Positions 29,391-40,328 of a stretch of 64,000 bases of DNA are shown one piece after another. The position numbers and the translations under genes were made by a program. Every line of letters begins with the position of its first letter. The stretch's first letter is position 1. Where the stretch lies: the NCBI GenBank assembly GCA_934177725.1, contig CAKPPO010000006.1:1-64000 (forward strand), written 5' to 3'. This DNA is from an uncultured Clostridia bacterium. GTDB taxonomy: Bacteria > Bacillota > Clostridia > TANB77 > CAG-508. A model generated the notes under the pieces. It saw only the letters and a list, made by a program, of their open reading frames with translations, searched no databases and was not told where the DNA came from.

Positions 29391-30266
29391 TTGAGTATAG
29401 GAATTTGTTTTGCAGGTGGTGGAATAAAAGGAGTTGCGCATATTGGAGCATTAAAGGCGCTTGAAGAAGAAAATATAAAATTTGATTATATAGCGGGTAC
29501 ATCTTCTGGAAGTATAGTAGCCTGTTTATATTCTGTAGGATATAATTCAGATGAAATTTATGAAATATTTAAAAAATATATAAATAAAATTAATTACTTC
29601 GAAATAAAAAATGTAATCAAATTAATATTTGGAATTTTAATAAAAAGAAAAATAATAATTACAGGATTAAATAGTGGTAAAAAAATAGAAAAATTAATTA
29701 ATAAAGAATGTGCAAAAAAAGAAATAAATAATATTAATCAAATAAATAAAAATTTATTAATTCCATGTGTAAATTTAAAAACAGGAGATGTATATATTTT
29801 TTCATCAATAAAAAATAGAAATAGAAAAGAATATTCAGATAATATTATTTATAAAAATAATATTAATATAGGAAAAGCAGTTAGGGCTAGTTGTAGCTAT
29901 CCAGGAGTTTTTTCACCTTGCATAATTGAAGATAATTATATGGTAGATGGAGGAATAAGAGAAAATGTACCATGGAAAGAATTAAAAGAATGTGGTGCAC
30001 AAAAAGTAATTTCCATTGTTTTTCAAAACGAAATAAAAGAAAAAAATAAAATAGATATGTTTGATGTAATAAGTGGTTCAATGGAATTATTATGTAGGGA
30101 ATTATCAAATTATGAATTAAATGGAGCAGATTATTTACTAAAAATAAAAACAAAAAATATTCAATTATTGGACAAAACAAAATTAGATTATTTATATAAT
30201 TTAGGATATATAGAAACAAAAGGGAAAATTAAACAAATAAAAGAATTAATAAACAATATTGCATAA
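29391..30266 (+). CDS. Patatin-like phospholipase
   Basis: A 291-residue patatin hydrolase. The oxyanion motif is GICFAGGGIKGVAHIGAL, the nucleophile elbow GTSSGSIVAC (GxSxG) and the catalytic Asp DGGIRENVPW (DGG). The protein should hydrolyse acyl chains from lipids and stays in the cytoplasm, since no signal peptide is seen. I chose the TTG at 29391, because AGGGTGA ends about six bases before it; the GTG at 29382 lies inside that ribosome site. The upstream 200 bases are low-complexity A/T. It may form a unit with the DUF898 gene 41 bases downstream. Confidence 0.9.
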   Translation: MSIGICFAGGGIKGVAHIGALKALEEENIKFDYIAGTSSGSIVACLYSVGYNSDEIYEIFKKYINKINYFEIKNVIKLIFGILIKRKIIITGLNSGKKIEKLINKECAKKEINNINQINKNLLIPCVNLKTGDVYIFSSIKNRNRKEYSDNIIYKNNINIGKAVRASCSYPGVFSPCIIEDNYMVDGGIRENVPWKELKECGAQKVISIVFQNEIKEKNKIDMFDVISGSMELLCRELSNYELNGADYLLKIKTKNIQLLDKTKLDYLYNLGYIETKGKIKQIKELINNIA

Positions 30267-30307
30267 ATAGATGATATAATATATAATCAAAAAAAAGGGG
30301 AAATTTT

Positions 30308-31582
30308 ATGGAGAAAAAAGAGGTAAAAGAAGAACTAACAAAAGTAGAAAAAGATAATAATTTTGAAGAAGTAAAAGTTAATTATCAAGAAGTTGAATTA
30401 GAAAAGAAACAAGTAAGAACAGATTCATATTTTGATGGTGGATTGTTAGAATTAATTGGATGGAGAATATTAAGCTTTTTAATAAAAACAATAACATTAG
30501 GAATTGGTGCTCCATGGGCTGATTGTATGTTATATTCATATCAATTTAAACATACAGTATATAATGGTAAAAGATTAAAATTTGAGGGTACAGGTGGAGA
30601 TTTATTTGTAAATAGATTTATATGGATATTTTTAACTATTATAACATTAGGAATATATGGCTTTTTTGTACCAGTAAAGAAAACAAAATGGGTAATATCT
30701 AATTTACATTTTGAAGATGAAGATCATAAAAAAGAAGAAAGCTTTTTTGATGGAAAAACAATTCAATTAATAGGAGTAAATATACTTTGTAAAATATTAA
30801 ATTTAATCAGTTTTGGTATATTATATCCTTTCACAATTTGTTTTAAATATAGATGGATAAATAAACATACTATTATAAATAGAAAAAGATTAGCTTTTGA
30901 TGGAAAAGCAATTTCTTTATTTGGAAGATATATTTTATGGTGGTTCTTAACAATAATAACTTTTGGTATATTTGGTTTATGGTTACCAATAGAAATGTTA
31001 AAATGGCAATCTAAAAATACACATATTAAAGTAGTTGGAGAAGTGGAACAAAAAGATAAGTCATTATATATAATAATTCCAATAGTTATTATTTGTATAA
31101 TAGTATTAAGTTGTGTATTACCAACACTTTTACTTAAAATTAATTTTTCTGATATAAAGTCAGGAGAATTTGGAGAAAAATTTGAAGAAGTATTTGAAGG
31201 ATTTTCAAATAATGATAATGGAAGAGGAGAAAGAAGAACATTATCAGATGTAAGTACAGGTTATATAGATACAATTTCAACAGTACAGGAAAATAATAAA
31301 TATCCATCTGCGGAAGAAGTAGCAGGCAATTACGGAGCTAGAGTATTTGTAAATGGAAATGAAGCTTGGGGAGAAATAAGCATACAAAATAAAAATGGAA
31401 AGCTTGTGTATGATAAATATGAGATAAATTATGATAGATCTCTAGGATATGGTGAAGGTTCTGTAGGAGATTCAAAAATATCTATTTATTGTAAATATAA
31501 AGAAGATTATATATCAGTTGAAATTTCAATACAAGATGGAAATGAAGAAACTTATATTATAGCTGATGGTGGAGTATATTAA
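30308..31582 (+). CDS. DUF898 (YjgN-like) membrane protein
   Basis: A 424-residue protein with two tandem DUF898-type halves. Each shows FDG...LIG, a hydrophobic helix, GI..PW or GI.YPFT, and a second hydrophobic helix (residues about 40-130 and 150-235: LTIITLGIYGFFVPVKKTKW and LTIITFGIFGLWLPIEMLKW). A further transmembrane segment follows near 255-280 (SLYIIIPIVIICIIVLSC), then an extracellular C-terminal domain of about 140 residues. Such proteins are of unknown function. AAAGGGG precedes the ATG. The repeat structure is visible directly in the sequence. Confidence 0.82.
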   Translation: MEKKEVKEELTKVEKDNNFEEVKVNYQEVELEKKQVRTDSYFDGGLLELIGWRILSFLIKTITLGIGAPWADCMLYSYQFKHTVYNGKRLKFEGTGGDLFVNRFIWIFLTIITLGIYGFFVPVKKTKWVISNLHFEDEDHKKEESFFDGKTIQLIGVNILCKILNLISFGILYPFTICFKYRWINKHTIINRKRLAFDGKAISLFGRYILWWFLTIITFGIFGLWLPIEMLKWQSKNTHIKVVGEVEQKDKSLYIIIPIVIICIIVLSCVLPTLLLKINFSDIKSGEFGEKFEEVFEGFSNNDNGRGERRTLSDVSTGYIDTISTVQENNKYPSAEEVAGNYGARVFVNGNEAWGEISIQNKNGKLVYDKYEINYDRSLGYGEGSVGDSKISIYCKYKEDYISVEISIQDGNEETYIIADGGVY

Positions 31583-31589
31583 AATAAAA

Positions 31590-31625
31590 AAATGTTGATA
31601 TAAAATTAATATCAACATTTTTATT
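31590..31625. terminator. Bidirectional terminator between converging genes
   Basis: AAATGTTGATAT (31590-31601) pairs with ATATCAACATTT (31609-31620) with T-rich flanks on both strands, serving the DUF898 gene and the activase giant. Confidence 0.88.
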
Positions 31626-31641
31626 TTGTAAAAAATAATAA

Positions 31642-34600
31642 TTAATTATTATTTATTGTTTCTTTTTTATCTGTTTCATCTGTAACATTTTCTTTATTAA
31701 TCGCAATTTTTGAATTTTGTTTATTTTTTAGATTATCTTTTGCTACAGTCATTAATAATTTAATTCTATTTGTTTGATTTGCTTCGCTTGCACCTGGGTC
31801 ATAATCTATAGGTGAAATATTTGCTTCAGGATATTTGTTTCTAATAGTTTTTATAACACCCTTTCCTACAACATGGTTTGGAAGACAAGCAAATGGTTGA
31901 ACACAAACAATATTTGTAATGCCATGTTCCATATATTCAATCATTTCAGCCGTTAAAAACCATCCTTCACCAGTTTGATTTCCTATAGATAAAACATCTT
32001 TAACTTGTTCTTCTAAATGCCATATATCACAAGGTTGTAAATAACCTTTTTTAGAATTAGCTAAAGCTATACGCATATCTTTTTCTAAAATATCAATTAA
32101 TTTAATTGCTGTTTTAAATATTTTTGCTTTAAATTTATCTGTTTTTATTAATTGATTAAATGTAATTTTATGTGTTGCAATAAATTTAACAAATCCCATA
32201 AAGTCTGGTAATATTACTTCTGCACCTTCTTCTTCTAATTTGTTTGCAACAAAATTATTTCCGAAAGGATGATATTTAATTAATACTTCTCCAACAATTC
32301 CTACTTTAGGTTTTTCTACAGAAGTATCTAATTCTATTTTTTCAAAATCATTTACAATATCATAAATACTTTGTTTAAATTCTTTCATAGTAGATTTTTC
32401 TACCATTTTTTTGCATTTATCCATCCACGTATTAAATAATTTTTCTGTTTCACCTTTATTTATTTCATACGCTCTATTTTTTGTAAGCATTTTTTGAAGT
32501 AAATCTGAGTAAATAACACATTTTAATAATTTTTCAATTAAAGGAATTGTTATTTTAAATCCCGGCATTTTTTCCATACCAACAACATTAAATGATATAA
32601 CAGGAACTTTTTCAAAGCCAGCATCTTTTAATGCTTTACGGATAAATCCTATGTAGTTTGTTGCTCTACATCCGCCACCTGTTTGTGACATTATTAAAGC
32701 AGTTCTATCTAAATCATATTTTCCTGATTGAAGTGCTTCTATCATTTGACCGGTTGTTAAAATTGAAGGATAACAAGCGTCATTATTTACGTATTTTAAA
32801 CCTGTTTCTACAGTATGATCTGTACAATTTCTTAAAAGTTCTACTTTATAACCGCAAGAACGTACAGCAGATTCAATTAATTCAAAATGAATTGGTGCCA
32901 TTTGTGGAATTAATATTGTGTAATCTTTTTTCATATCTTTTGTGAATATTACTTTATTACATTCATAATTTCCATTTGAAACTTCTTTTTGTAATGTTTC
33001 ACGTTTTTTCATACTAGCTAAAAGTGAACGAATACGAATACGTACAGCACCTAAATTATTAATTTCATCTATTTTAATTAAAGTATACATTTTATTATAG
33101 CTTGATAAAATTTCTTCAACTTGATCTGTTGTAACAGCATCTACACCGCAACCAAATGAATTTAATTGTACTAATTCTAAATTATCTTGTTTTCCAACAA
33201 AATCTGCTGCAGCATATAATCTTGCATGATATACCCATTGATCTACAACTCTTAAAGGACGTTTTGCTTCTGCTAAATGTGAAACACTATCTTCTGTTAA
33301 GACACATAGTCCTAAAGAAGTAATTAAAGTATCAATTCCATGGTTTATTTCAGGGTCTGTATGATAAGGTCTTCCTGCTAATACAATACCATGTAATTTA
33401 TTTTCATTAATATATTTTAATGTTTCTTCACCTTTTTTACGTATGTCATTTTTGTAATTCTGATATTCTTCTTCAGCTTTTTGGGCTGCTTGTAATAACT
33501 CTTTTTTAGTAAAATTATATTCTTTAAATTCAGGTAAATCCATTATAGTTTCAGCTAAAGTTTTTGCTTCAAAAGGTAAAAATGGATTTAAGAATTTAAT
33601 ATTTTTATCTTTTAATTCTTCTACATTATTTTTTAATACTTCAGAATATGAAATTACTATAGGACAATTATAATGATTATCTGCTTTTTCATATTCTTTT
33701 CTAGAATAAGGTACACAAGGGTAAAAAATTGTATTAATTCCTTGTTTTATTAAACTTACAATATGACCATGTGAAAGTTTAGCAGGGAAACATACAGATT
33801 CAGAAGGCATAGATTCCATACCTTTTTCGTATGTTTTTCTATTACTCTTTTCTGAAAGTATTACCCTAAATCCTAAATTTGTAAGGAAAGTAAACCAAAA
33901 TGGATAATCTTCATACATATTTAAAACTCTAGGGATACCTATTGTTCCACGTGTTGCTTTTTCTTCTGGTAAAGGTTCATAACTAAATAATCTTTCATAT
34001 TTATATTTCATTACATTTGGTAAATCTTTTTTCTCTGAAAGGTTTCCGGCACCTTTTTCACAACGATTTCCAGAAATATATTTTGAACCATTGCTAAATT
34101 TATTTATTGTAAGTAAACAATGATTTTCACATCCATTGCAACGTACATGTGAAGTTGTTATTTCTAGTTTATCTAAATCTTCTAAACCTAAAATAGTTGA
34201 GTGATATTCCATATCTAAATTTGCTTCATATTGTTCTTTAGAAAGAAGTGCTGCTCCGTAAGCACCCATTAAGCCTGCAATATCTGGTCTTACAACATTT
34301 CTTCCAACTATTAATTCAAAGGCACGAAGTACAGCATCATTATAGAATGTTCCACCTTGAACAACTATGTGTGCGCCAAGTGTTTTAACATCTCTAACTT
34401 TCATAACTTTTTGAATAGCATTTTTTATAACTGAATAAGAAAGTCCAGCAGAAATATCTCCAACACTATATCCTTCTTTTTGTGCTTGTTTAATTTTAGA
34501 ATTCATAAATACTGTACAACGAGAACCTAAGTCTACGGGTCTTCTTGCTTCTAGTGCACTTTCAACAAATTCTTCAATAGAAAGATTTAAGCTTTTGGCA

Positions 34601-35967
34601 AATGTTTCTATAAAAGAACCACATCCTGAAGAACAAGCTTCATTAAGCATAATATTATCTATAGCACCATTTTTCATTTTTATATATTTCATGTCTTGAC
34701 CGCCAATGTCAACTATACTAGTTACATTTGGCATAAATTCTTTTGCAGCTGTATAATGAGCTATTGTTTCTATCTCATTTAAATCTACGTTTAAAGCAGT
34801 TTGTATTAATTTTTCACCATAACCTGTAACGCCACTATACCTAATAGTGCAAGTTTCAGGCAATTCAGTATATAGTTTTTTTAGCATTTTTATAACACTT
34901 TGAAGAGGATTTCCTTCATTACTTCCATATAAAGAATATAATAAAGTTCCTTCATTATCTATTACTACCAATTTTGTAGTAGTAGAACCTGCATCAATTC
35001 CTATAAAAATATCTCCACTAAAATCTTTTAGATTAGCTTTTTTTACTTTATCTTTTTCATGTCTAGTTTTAAATTCTTCATATTCAACATCTGTTTTAAA
35101 TAAAGGAGCTAGAGGATTTGTAGTATCATCATGTGAATTTCTTAATACTTCTATTTTACTTTTTAATTTTTCATTAGAAATAGGTTTTGTATTTAAAGAA
35201 TCTAAAGCTGCTCCTTTTGCAACTAGTAAATGAGCTTCTTCTGGAACAACAACGTGATTATCATCTAAATGTAAAGTTTCAATAAATCTATTTCTAAGTT
35301 CAGATAAATAATTTAAAGGGCCACCTAAAAATGCTACTGTTCCACGTATTGGTCTACCACAGGCTAAACCACTTATTGTTTGATTTATAACTGCTTGAAA
35401 GATAGAAACAGCAATATCTTCTTTTGCAGCACCTTCATTAAGTAATGGTTGTATATCAGTTTTTGCAAATACACCGCAACGAGAAGCTATTGGGTAAATC
35501 ATTTTATAATTTTTAGCAAGTTCATTTAAACCAGCTGTATCTGTATTTAAAAGTGAAGCCATTTGGTCTATAAAAGCCCCTGTACCACCTGCGCAAGTAC
35601 CATTCATACGTTGTTCTATCGATTTATCAAAATATATAATTTTTGCATCTTCTCCACCAAGTTCTATTACGACATCTGTTTGTGGAATATATTTTTCTAC
35701 TGCTCTTTTACAAGAAACAACTTCTTGAATAAATGGCAAGTCTAAAAATTTAGCAGCAGACATTGCACCAGAACCAGTTAAGGCAACTGTAAATAGAGAA
35801 TCTTTATATGTATTTATTAAATCATCTAAAACATTGCAAACAGTGTTTTTCGTGTCTGAAAAATGTCTTTGATAATTTCTATATATAATATTTAGGTTTT
35901 CATCCATTACTATTATTTTTACTGTTGTAGACCCAACGTCTAATCCAACATGTAATAATTTGTTCAT
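31642..35967 (-). CDS. 2-hydroxyacyl-CoA dehydratase activase-related fusion protein
   Basis: A 1441-residue cytoplasmic protein. Two BadF/BadG/BcrA/BcrD-type ASKHA ATPase domains are fused in tandem: [19 protein letters not shown] near residue 6 and [17 protein letters not shown] near residue 315. Each has its Cys-containing [4Fe-4S] cluster loop ([17 protein letters not shown] and [14 protein letters not shown]). A DUF2229 domain follows ([19 protein letters not shown], about 690), then HgdB-like dehydratase-type regions ([44 protein letters not shown]). The family couples ATP hydrolysis to low-potential electron transfer. This large type is widespread in anaerobes, but its substrate is unknown. 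The iron-sulphur cysteines mark an oxygen-sensitive enzyme. Confidence 0.92.
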   Translation of the reverse strand: MNKLLHVGLDVGSTTVKIIVMDENLNIIYRNYQRHFSDTKNTVCNVLDDLINTYKDSLFTVALTGSGAMSAAKFLDLPFIQEVVSCKRAVEKYIPQTDVVIELGGEDAKIIYFDKSIEQRMNGTCAGGTGAFIDQMASLLNTDTAGLNELAKNYKMIYPIASRCGVFAKTDIQPLLNEGAAKEDIAVSIFQAVINQTISGLACGRPIRGTVAFLGGPLNYLSELRNRFIETLHLDDNHVVVPEEAHLLVAKGAALDSLNTKPISNEKLKSKIEVLRNSHDDTTNPLAPLFKTDVEYEEFKTRHEKDKVKKANLKDFSGDIFIGIDAGSTTTKLVVIDNEGTLLYSLYGSNEGNPLQSVIKMLKKLYTELPETCTIRYSGVTGYGEKLIQTALNVDLNEIETIAHYTAAKEFMPNVTSIVDIGGQDMKYIKMKNGAIDNIMLNEACSSGCGSFIETFAKSLNLSIEEFVESALEARRPVDLGSRCTVFMNSKIKQAQKEGYSVGDISAGLSYSVIKNAIQKVMKVRDVKTLGAHIVVQGGTFYNDAVLRAFELIVGRNVVRPDIAGLMGAYGAALLSKEQYEANLDMEYHSTILGLEDLDKLEITTSHVRCNGCENHCLLTINKFSNGSKYISGNRCEKGAGNLSEKKDLPNVMKYKYERLFSYEPLPEEKATRGTIGIPRVLNMYEDYPFWFTFLTNLGFRVILSEKSNRKTYEKGMESMPSESVCFPAKLSHGHIVSLIKQGINTIFYPCVPYSRKEYEKADNHYNCPIVISYSEVLKNNVEELKDKNIKFLNPFLPFEAKTLAETIMDLPEFKEYNFTKKELLQAAQKAEEEYQNYKNDIRKKGEETLKYINENKLHGIVLAGRPYHTDPEINHGIDTLITSLGLCVLTEDSVSHLAEAKRPLRVVDQWVYHARLYAAADFVGKQDNLELVQLNSFGCGVDAVTTDQVEEILSSYNKMYTLIKIDEINNLGAVRIRIRSLLASMKKRETLQKEVSNGNYECNKVIFTKDMKKDYTILIPQMAPIHFELIESAVRSCGYKVELLRNCTDHTVETGLKYVNNDACYPSILTTGQMIEALQSGKYDLDRTALIMSQTGGGCRATNYIGFIRKALKDAGFEKVPVISFNVVGMEKMPGFKITIPLIEKLLKCVIYSDLLQKMLTKNRAYEINKGETEKLFNTWMDKCKKMVEKSTMKEFKQSIYDIVNDFEKIELDTSVEKPKVGIVGEVLIKYHPFGNNFVANKLEEEGAEVILPDFMGFVKFIATHKITFNQLIKTDKFKAKIFKTAIKLIDILEKDMRIALANSKKGYLQPCDIWHLEEQVKDVLSIGNQTGEGWFLTAEMIEYMEHGITNIVCVQPFACLPNHVVGKGVIKTIRNKYPEANISPIDYDPGASEANQTNRIKLLMTVAKDNLKNKQNSKIAINKENVTDETDKKETINNN

Positions 35968-36258
35968 TTTTTTCTCCTTCTGTTTTACTTTAAAACTCTA
36001 TAAAATTCAACACTAATTTTATACGGAAATCGCTATTTTGTCAAACATTTTAACAGAAAATTCACAAAGGAAAAATGTGGTAAAATAAAAGTTTAAAAAA
36101 GAAAAAAATTAATAAAATTTATAATAAAAATAAAAAATTCACTATAGCAAATTTTTATATAAATATATTTTTAAAATTAAGTAATAAAAAATAATTTGTT
36201 GTTCTAAAATAAACTTGTCTAACATAAAAATTAAAAAAAGAAAAAAGGAGAAAATAAA

Positions 36259-36816
36259 ATGTTAGATTGGAAAAGAATTATAATTATTTTAGTTTTTATT
36301 ATTTTAATTATTGGAATTATAACAGGAGTGTATTTTATAGTAAAAAATAAAAATACAGAAAAAGAAATGACAGAATATACTCCACAAGAAGAAATATCAG
36401 AAGAACAAATGAGACAAACAATGGTATCGCTATATTTTAAAAATGATAATGGATTAATTCCAGAAGCAAGATTAATAGATGTAAAAGAATTAATAAATAA
36501 TCCATACGAAAAAATATTAAATATGTTAATACAAGGTCCTAAAAACGAAAATTTGAAAAAAACGATTCCAGAAGGAACAAAAATTAATAGAATAGAAAAA
36601 GAAGGAGAAAACTTAATTATTGACTTTTCATCAGAATTTATAGAAAAACATATAGGAGGAGAACTAGAGGAAAAATTGACAATTCAATCTATTGTAAAGA
36701 CTGTAACAGAATTAACAGAAATTAATGGAATAAAAATAAAAATAAATGGTGAAGATAATAAGGAATTTAAGGATGGAAAAATAAAATTTGATAAAATATT
36801 TAATAGAGATTTTTAA
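36259..36816 (+). CDS. GerMN-domain membrane-anchored protein
   Basis: A 185-residue protein with one N-terminal membrane segment (RIIIILVFIILIIGIITGVYF, residues 6-27), a short linker, and a GerMN domain (about 55-180): VSLYFKNDNGLIPEARLIDV, MLIQGPKNENLKKTIPEGTK and LIIDFSSEFIEKH. GerM-type proteins act in sporulation and germination. A short one like this is a secreted or membrane-tethered spore or envelope protein. The upstream 290 bases to the activase start are A/T-rich without a clear gene. Confidence 0.85.
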   Translation: MLDWKRIIIILVFIILIIGIITGVYFIVKNKNTEKEMTEYTPQEEISEEQMRQTMVSLYFKNDNGLIPEARLIDVKELINNPYEKILNMLIQGPKNENLKKTIPEGTKINRIEKEGENLIIDFSSEFIEKHIGGELEEKLTIQSIVKTVTELTEINGIKIKINGEDNKEFKDGKIKFDKIFNRDF

Positions 36817-36824
36817 ATAAAAAG

Positions 36825-36863
36825 AATAAGAATTAATTTTAATAAATTAATTCTTATTTTTTT
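36825..36863 (+). terminator. Terminator after the GerMN gene
   Basis: A 15-bp perfect stem (36825-36839 with 36844-36858) is followed by T residues. Confidence 0.88.
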
Positions 36864-36964
36864 ACTATTAATAAAAAAATGATAAAATATAAAAATATTT
36901 ATTTAATAAATAAAACTATAAAATAAATAAAAAGATATTTATTATTTTTATAAATATTTTCTAT

Positions 36965-37171
36965 TTATTTTAAAAATTTATATAAATTCATACATTTACA
37001 TATTTTTTTTATATTGCATAAAAAATTTTCTACCTCAAATAAAGAATTTAAGGAGCAATCTAAATTATTACAAAAAGAATTATTTATATTTTTAGAATGA
37101 ATATTATTACAATTATTATAATAATATTTATTTTTTTTATATCCATTAATATTCATAAAAAACAACCCCAT
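36965..37171 (-). CDS. Possible small Cys/Asn-rich protein
   Basis: A 68-codon open frame encoding MNINGYKKNKYYYNNCNN and further Asn/Cys/Lys-rich sequence with six cysteines. If real, translation may begin at the inner ATG (37156), which has GGGG upstream, rather than the outer one. The 574-base interval around it (36817-37390) is otherwise low-complexity A/T. Small Cys-rich proteins occur in spore coats, but there is no homology I can name and the frame may be fortuitous. Confidence 0.3.
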   Translation of the reverse strand: MGLFFMNINGYKKNKYYYNNCNNIHSKNINNSFCNNLDCSLNSLFEVENFLCNIKKICKCMNLYKFLK

Positions 37172-37390
37172 AAAAATTAATAATAAAATTAATAATTAAA
37201 ATGAATAATAAATTAATTAAATTTTTATTTGTGATTTATAATTTATTTTTATTGCATTTAAATAAATTTATTATTTACTACATTATATGTAAAAAAAATA
37301 AATTAGTTCAAAAACACTAGTAAAAATATAATGCTTTATTTTTTCATTATTTTATAGTATAATAAAAAATATATTAAATAGGAGAAAAAT

Positions 37391-38134
37391 ATGGATATAG
37401 AAATAAAAGAGAATGAACGAATAGATGATTTAGAATATAAAGGGCTAAAAATAATTCAAAATGCAGAAGGATTTTGTTTTGGGATAGATGCAGTACTTTT
37501 ATCTGATTTTGCAAAAGAAATAAAAAATAATAGTAAAGTACTAGATTTAGGGACAGGTACAGGAATTTTAAGTATTTTATTATCTGGAAAAACAAATTTA
37601 AATAAAATATATGGAATAGAAATACAAAAAGAAGTAGCAGATATGGCACAAAGAAGTGTGCAATTAAATAATTTAGAAAATAAAATTGAAATAATAAACA
37701 AAAATATTAAAGATTTAGAAAATATTTTTGAAAAGAATTCTTTTGATGCTATAGTTACAAATCCACCATATAAAAAAATAAATACAGGTGAAAAAAATGA
37801 AAAAGAAAATAAGTTGATTTCTAGACATGAAATAACAGCCTCTTTAGATGATTTTATAAAAATTAGTTTTAATTTATTAAAAGACAAAGGTTCTTTTTAT
37901 ATGGTACATAGACCAGAGAGATTAGCAGAAATTATTTATAAATTAAAACAAAATAAATTAGAACCCAAAATAATTAGATTAGTTTATTCAAATATTAAAA
38001 GTGAACCAAAATTAGTTTTAATTAAATCAGTAAAAAACGCAAAAGAATTTTTAAAAATAGAAAAACCATTATTTATATATAATGAAGATGGAAATTATAC
38101 AGATGAAATATTAAAAATATATAATAAAAAATAA
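37391..38134 (+). CDS. trmN6: tRNA1(Val) (adenine37-N6)-methyltransferase family protein
   Basis: A 247-residue class I SAM methyltransferase. The N-terminal IIQNAEGFCFGIDAVLLSDF is the YfiC/TrmN6 signature. The SAM motif is VLDLGTGTGILSILLSG and the catalytic NPPY is in AIVTNPPYKK (about residues 118-127). AGGAGAAAA precedes the ATG. It lies directly before rsmI, as in many Firmicutes where the pair yabB-rsmI is conserved. A short AACGTCCC remnant of the GGGAC repeat lies between the two genes. Confidence 0.93.
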   Translation: MDIEIKENERIDDLEYKGLKIIQNAEGFCFGIDAVLLSDFAKEIKNNSKVLDLGTGTGILSILLSGKTNLNKIYGIEIQKEVADMAQRSVQLNNLENKIEIINKNIKDLENIFEKNSFDAIVTNPPYKKINTGEKNEKENKLISRHEITASLDDFIKISFNLLKDKGSFYMVHRPERLAEIIYKLKQNKLEPKIIRLVYSNIKSEPKLVLIKSVKNAKEFLKIEKPLFIYNEDGNYTDEILKIYNKK

Positions 38135-38177
38135 AATATGCAGAGGCAACGTCCCTAAAGGAGCATAGGAGGAAAAG

Positions 38178-39005
38178 ATGAGTGGAATATTATATTTGGT
38201 GGCAACACCAATTGGAAATTTAGAAGATATTACTTTTAGAGCGATAAACATTTTAAAAGAAGTTGATTTAATTGCAGCAGAAGATACAAGGCATACATTA
38301 AAATTATTAAATCATTATGAAATTAGTAAGCCATTAATTAGCTATCATAGACACAATGAAGAAATAAAAGTAGATGGATTAATTGAAAAATTAAAAGAAG
38401 GGCAAAATATTGCTGTTGTTTCAGATGCAGGAACACCTGCTATTTGTGATCCAGGAGAGGTAATAGTAAAAGAAGCGTTAAAAGAAAATATTAAAGTAGT
38501 TCCAATTCCTGGTGCTTGTGCATTTGTTAATGCATTAGTTGCTTCAGGTCTTGATACAAAAGAATTTGTTTTTTATGGATTTTTATCTATTAATAAAAAA
38601 TTGAGAAAAGAAAAGTTGGAACAAATAAAAAAAGAAAATAAAACAATTATTTTATATGAAGCACCTCACAAATTAAAAAATACATTAGAGGATTTGGAAG
38701 ACATATTAGAGGATAGAAAAATTGTAATTGCTAGAGAATTAACAAAAATACATGAAGAATTTATAAAAGGTACGGCAAAGGAAATATTAGAAAAATATAC
38801 AGAGCCAAAAGGAGAACATATTATTTTAATAGAAGCAAATCCTATTAAACAAGAAGATGAAGAAAAATTAAAAATAAATAATATGACAATAGAAGAACAT
38901 TATAAATATTATGAAGAACAAGGATTCTCAAAAAATGAAATTATTAAAAAAATTGCTAAAGATAAAGGTGTTACTAAAAATGAGATTTATAAATTATTTA
39001 TATAA
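38178..39005 (+). CDS. rsmI: 16S rRNA (cytidine1402-2'-O)-methyltransferase RsmI
   Basis: A 275-residue tetrapyrrole-methylase-fold enzyme acting on the ribosomal P site. Motifs are LYLVATPIGNLEDITFRAI, AAEDTRHTLKLLNHY, VVSDAGTPAICDPGEV and VPIPGACAFVNALVASGL. AGGAGGAAAAG lies before the ATG. Its C-terminal extension (IEEHYKYYEEQGFSKNEI) is typical of clostridial RsmI. It is followed by a bidirectional terminator facing the AbrB-like gene. Confidence 0.96.
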   Translation: MSGILYLVATPIGNLEDITFRAINILKEVDLIAAEDTRHTLKLLNHYEISKPLISYHRHNEEIKVDGLIEKLKEGQNIAVVSDAGTPAICDPGEVIVKEALKENIKVVPIPGACAFVNALVASGLDTKEFVFYGFLSINKKLRKEKLEQIKKENKTIILYEAPHKLKNTLEDLEDILEDRKIVIARELTKIHEEFIKGTAKEILEKYTEPKGEHIILIEANPIKQEDEEKLKINNMTIEEHYKYYEEQGFSKNEIIKKIAKDKGVTKNEIYKLFI

Positions 39006-39104
39006 AAATAAATATTAATTGTAAATTATTAAAAATTAATGTAAAGAATAAAAAATAAAAATGACGTAAAATAAAAAATAAATACAACAAATAAAAAATA
39101 AAAG

Positions 39105-39129
39105 AACTCCAATTAAAATTGGAGTTTTA
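39105..39129. terminator. Bidirectional terminator between rsmI and the AbrB-like gene
   Basis: AACTCCAATT (39105-39114) pairs with AATTGGAGTT (39117-39126). T-rich on the plus side, A-rich on the other, it ends both converging genes. Confidence 0.85.
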
Positions 39130-39132
39130 TTA

Positions 39133-39387
39133 TTATTCTTCTTCATTTAAAGCCTTAATTTGTTTTAAGCATTTATTGCAAATAAGTTTGTCTTTATAAT
39201 TTGATAATTTTTTTGTATTTCCACAGAAAAGACAAGATTTTTCATATTTTTTTAATACTATAGAAGTTCCATCTACAAAAATTTCGATAGGATCTTTTTC
39301 TGCGATTTGGAATTGATTTCTTAATTCAATAGGAATAACAACTCTTCCTAATTCATCTACTTTTCTTACTATTCCAGTTGATTTCAT
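39133..39387 (-). CDS. AbrB/SpoVT-family transition-state regulator
   Basis: An 84-residue swapped-hairpin AbrB DNA-binding protein. The domain is MKSTGIVRKVDELGRVVIPI through IEIFVDGTSIVLKKY (residues 1-52). A C-terminal zinc-finger-like region has two CxxC pairs (CLFCG and CNKCLKQ). The start at 39387 is set by AAGGAGGAAATAAA right before it; a longer open frame upstream would encode an improbable Phe-rich N-terminus. AbrB-type proteins repress stationary-phase and sporulation genes. It stands opposite spmA, a spore gene, which could be a target. Confidence 0.92.
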   Translation of the reverse strand: MKSTGIVRKVDELGRVVIPIELRNQFQIAEKDPIEIFVDGTSIVLKKYEKSCLFCGNTKKLSNYKDKLICNKCLKQIKALNEEE

Positions 39388-39648
39388 TTTATTTCCTCCT
39401 TTATTCGCCATTTTTCGACAAAATTTTCTATAACTATAATACCACAAATTAAATAAAAACGCAATAAAAAATGAGAAAAAAATGAAAAAATTTGTAAAAA
39501 AATGTAAAAACAATATTTGTCTCATTAATGAATAATACTTTTATATTAAGAATATTATTAAAAAAGGAAAAGGCAATATTTGTAATTTAATCATACTACT
39601 AGTAGAAAAGTGAATATTAAATTATAGATAAAATAGGAATGAGGAAAA

Positions 39649-40260
39649 ATGTTAAATATTATTTGGCCATGTTTTATTTTAATATCTTTTGTTTATGCTA
39701 TTTTAACAGGTAATATAGAAAATATGAATCAATCTATATTTACTTCGGCAGCTGGTGCAGTAGAACTTTCTATTACATTTTTTAGTACAATTTGTTTATG
39801 GACTGGAATAATGAAAATTGTACAACAAACTAATTTTGTAGCTAAATTAACTAAATTATTAAGACCAATAATAAATTTCTTATTTCCAGATTGCAGAAAT
39901 AATGAAAAGGCAAAAGAAGAAATTTCTATGAATATGATTGCAAATATATTAGGTTTGGGAAATGCTGCAACGCCATTAGGATTAAAAGCTATGAAAACAC
40001 TTCAAAAAGATAACTCTAAAAAAGACACAGTTTCTCATTCCATGGCAATGTTTATAGTAATTAATACTGCTTCAATGCAATTAATTCCTACAACAGTTAT
40101 TGCAATAAGAACATCTTTTAACTCAAGTAATCCTACACAAATTATATTTCCAGTATGGGGAGTTACAATTGCAGCTTTTTTAGCAGCAGTGATTGCTACT
40201 AAAATATTTATATTTTTTGATAAAAAGAAAAATGAAAATATTTTTAGAAAAAATAAGTAA
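39649..40260 (+). CDS. spmA: Spore maturation protein A (nucleoside recognition family)
   Basis: A 203-residue membrane protein of the SpmA/NupC-gate family. It begins MLNIIWPCFILISFVYAILTGN. Hydrophobic segments at about 6-22, 36-58, 128-150 and 165-188, with GLGNAATPLGLKAMKTL and MFIVINTASMQLIPTTVIAIR, are SpmA signatures. With SpmB it helps dehydrate the spore core during maturation. The gene is followed 68 bases later by spmB. Confidence 0.93.
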   Translation: MLNIIWPCFILISFVYAILTGNIENMNQSIFTSAAGAVELSITFFSTICLWTGIMKIVQQTNFVAKLTKLLRPIINFLFPDCRNNEKAKEEISMNMIANILGLGNAATPLGLKAMKTLQKDNSKKDTVSHSMAMFIVINTASMQLIPTTVIAIRTSFNSSNPTQIIFPVWGVTIAAFLAAVIATKIFIFFDKKKNENIFRKNK

Positions 40261-40328
40261 TAGTTAAAAAGAAACATGAAAGTGTAAAAAAATATATTAT
40301 TTAAATAGAGAAAAGAGATGAGTTTTAT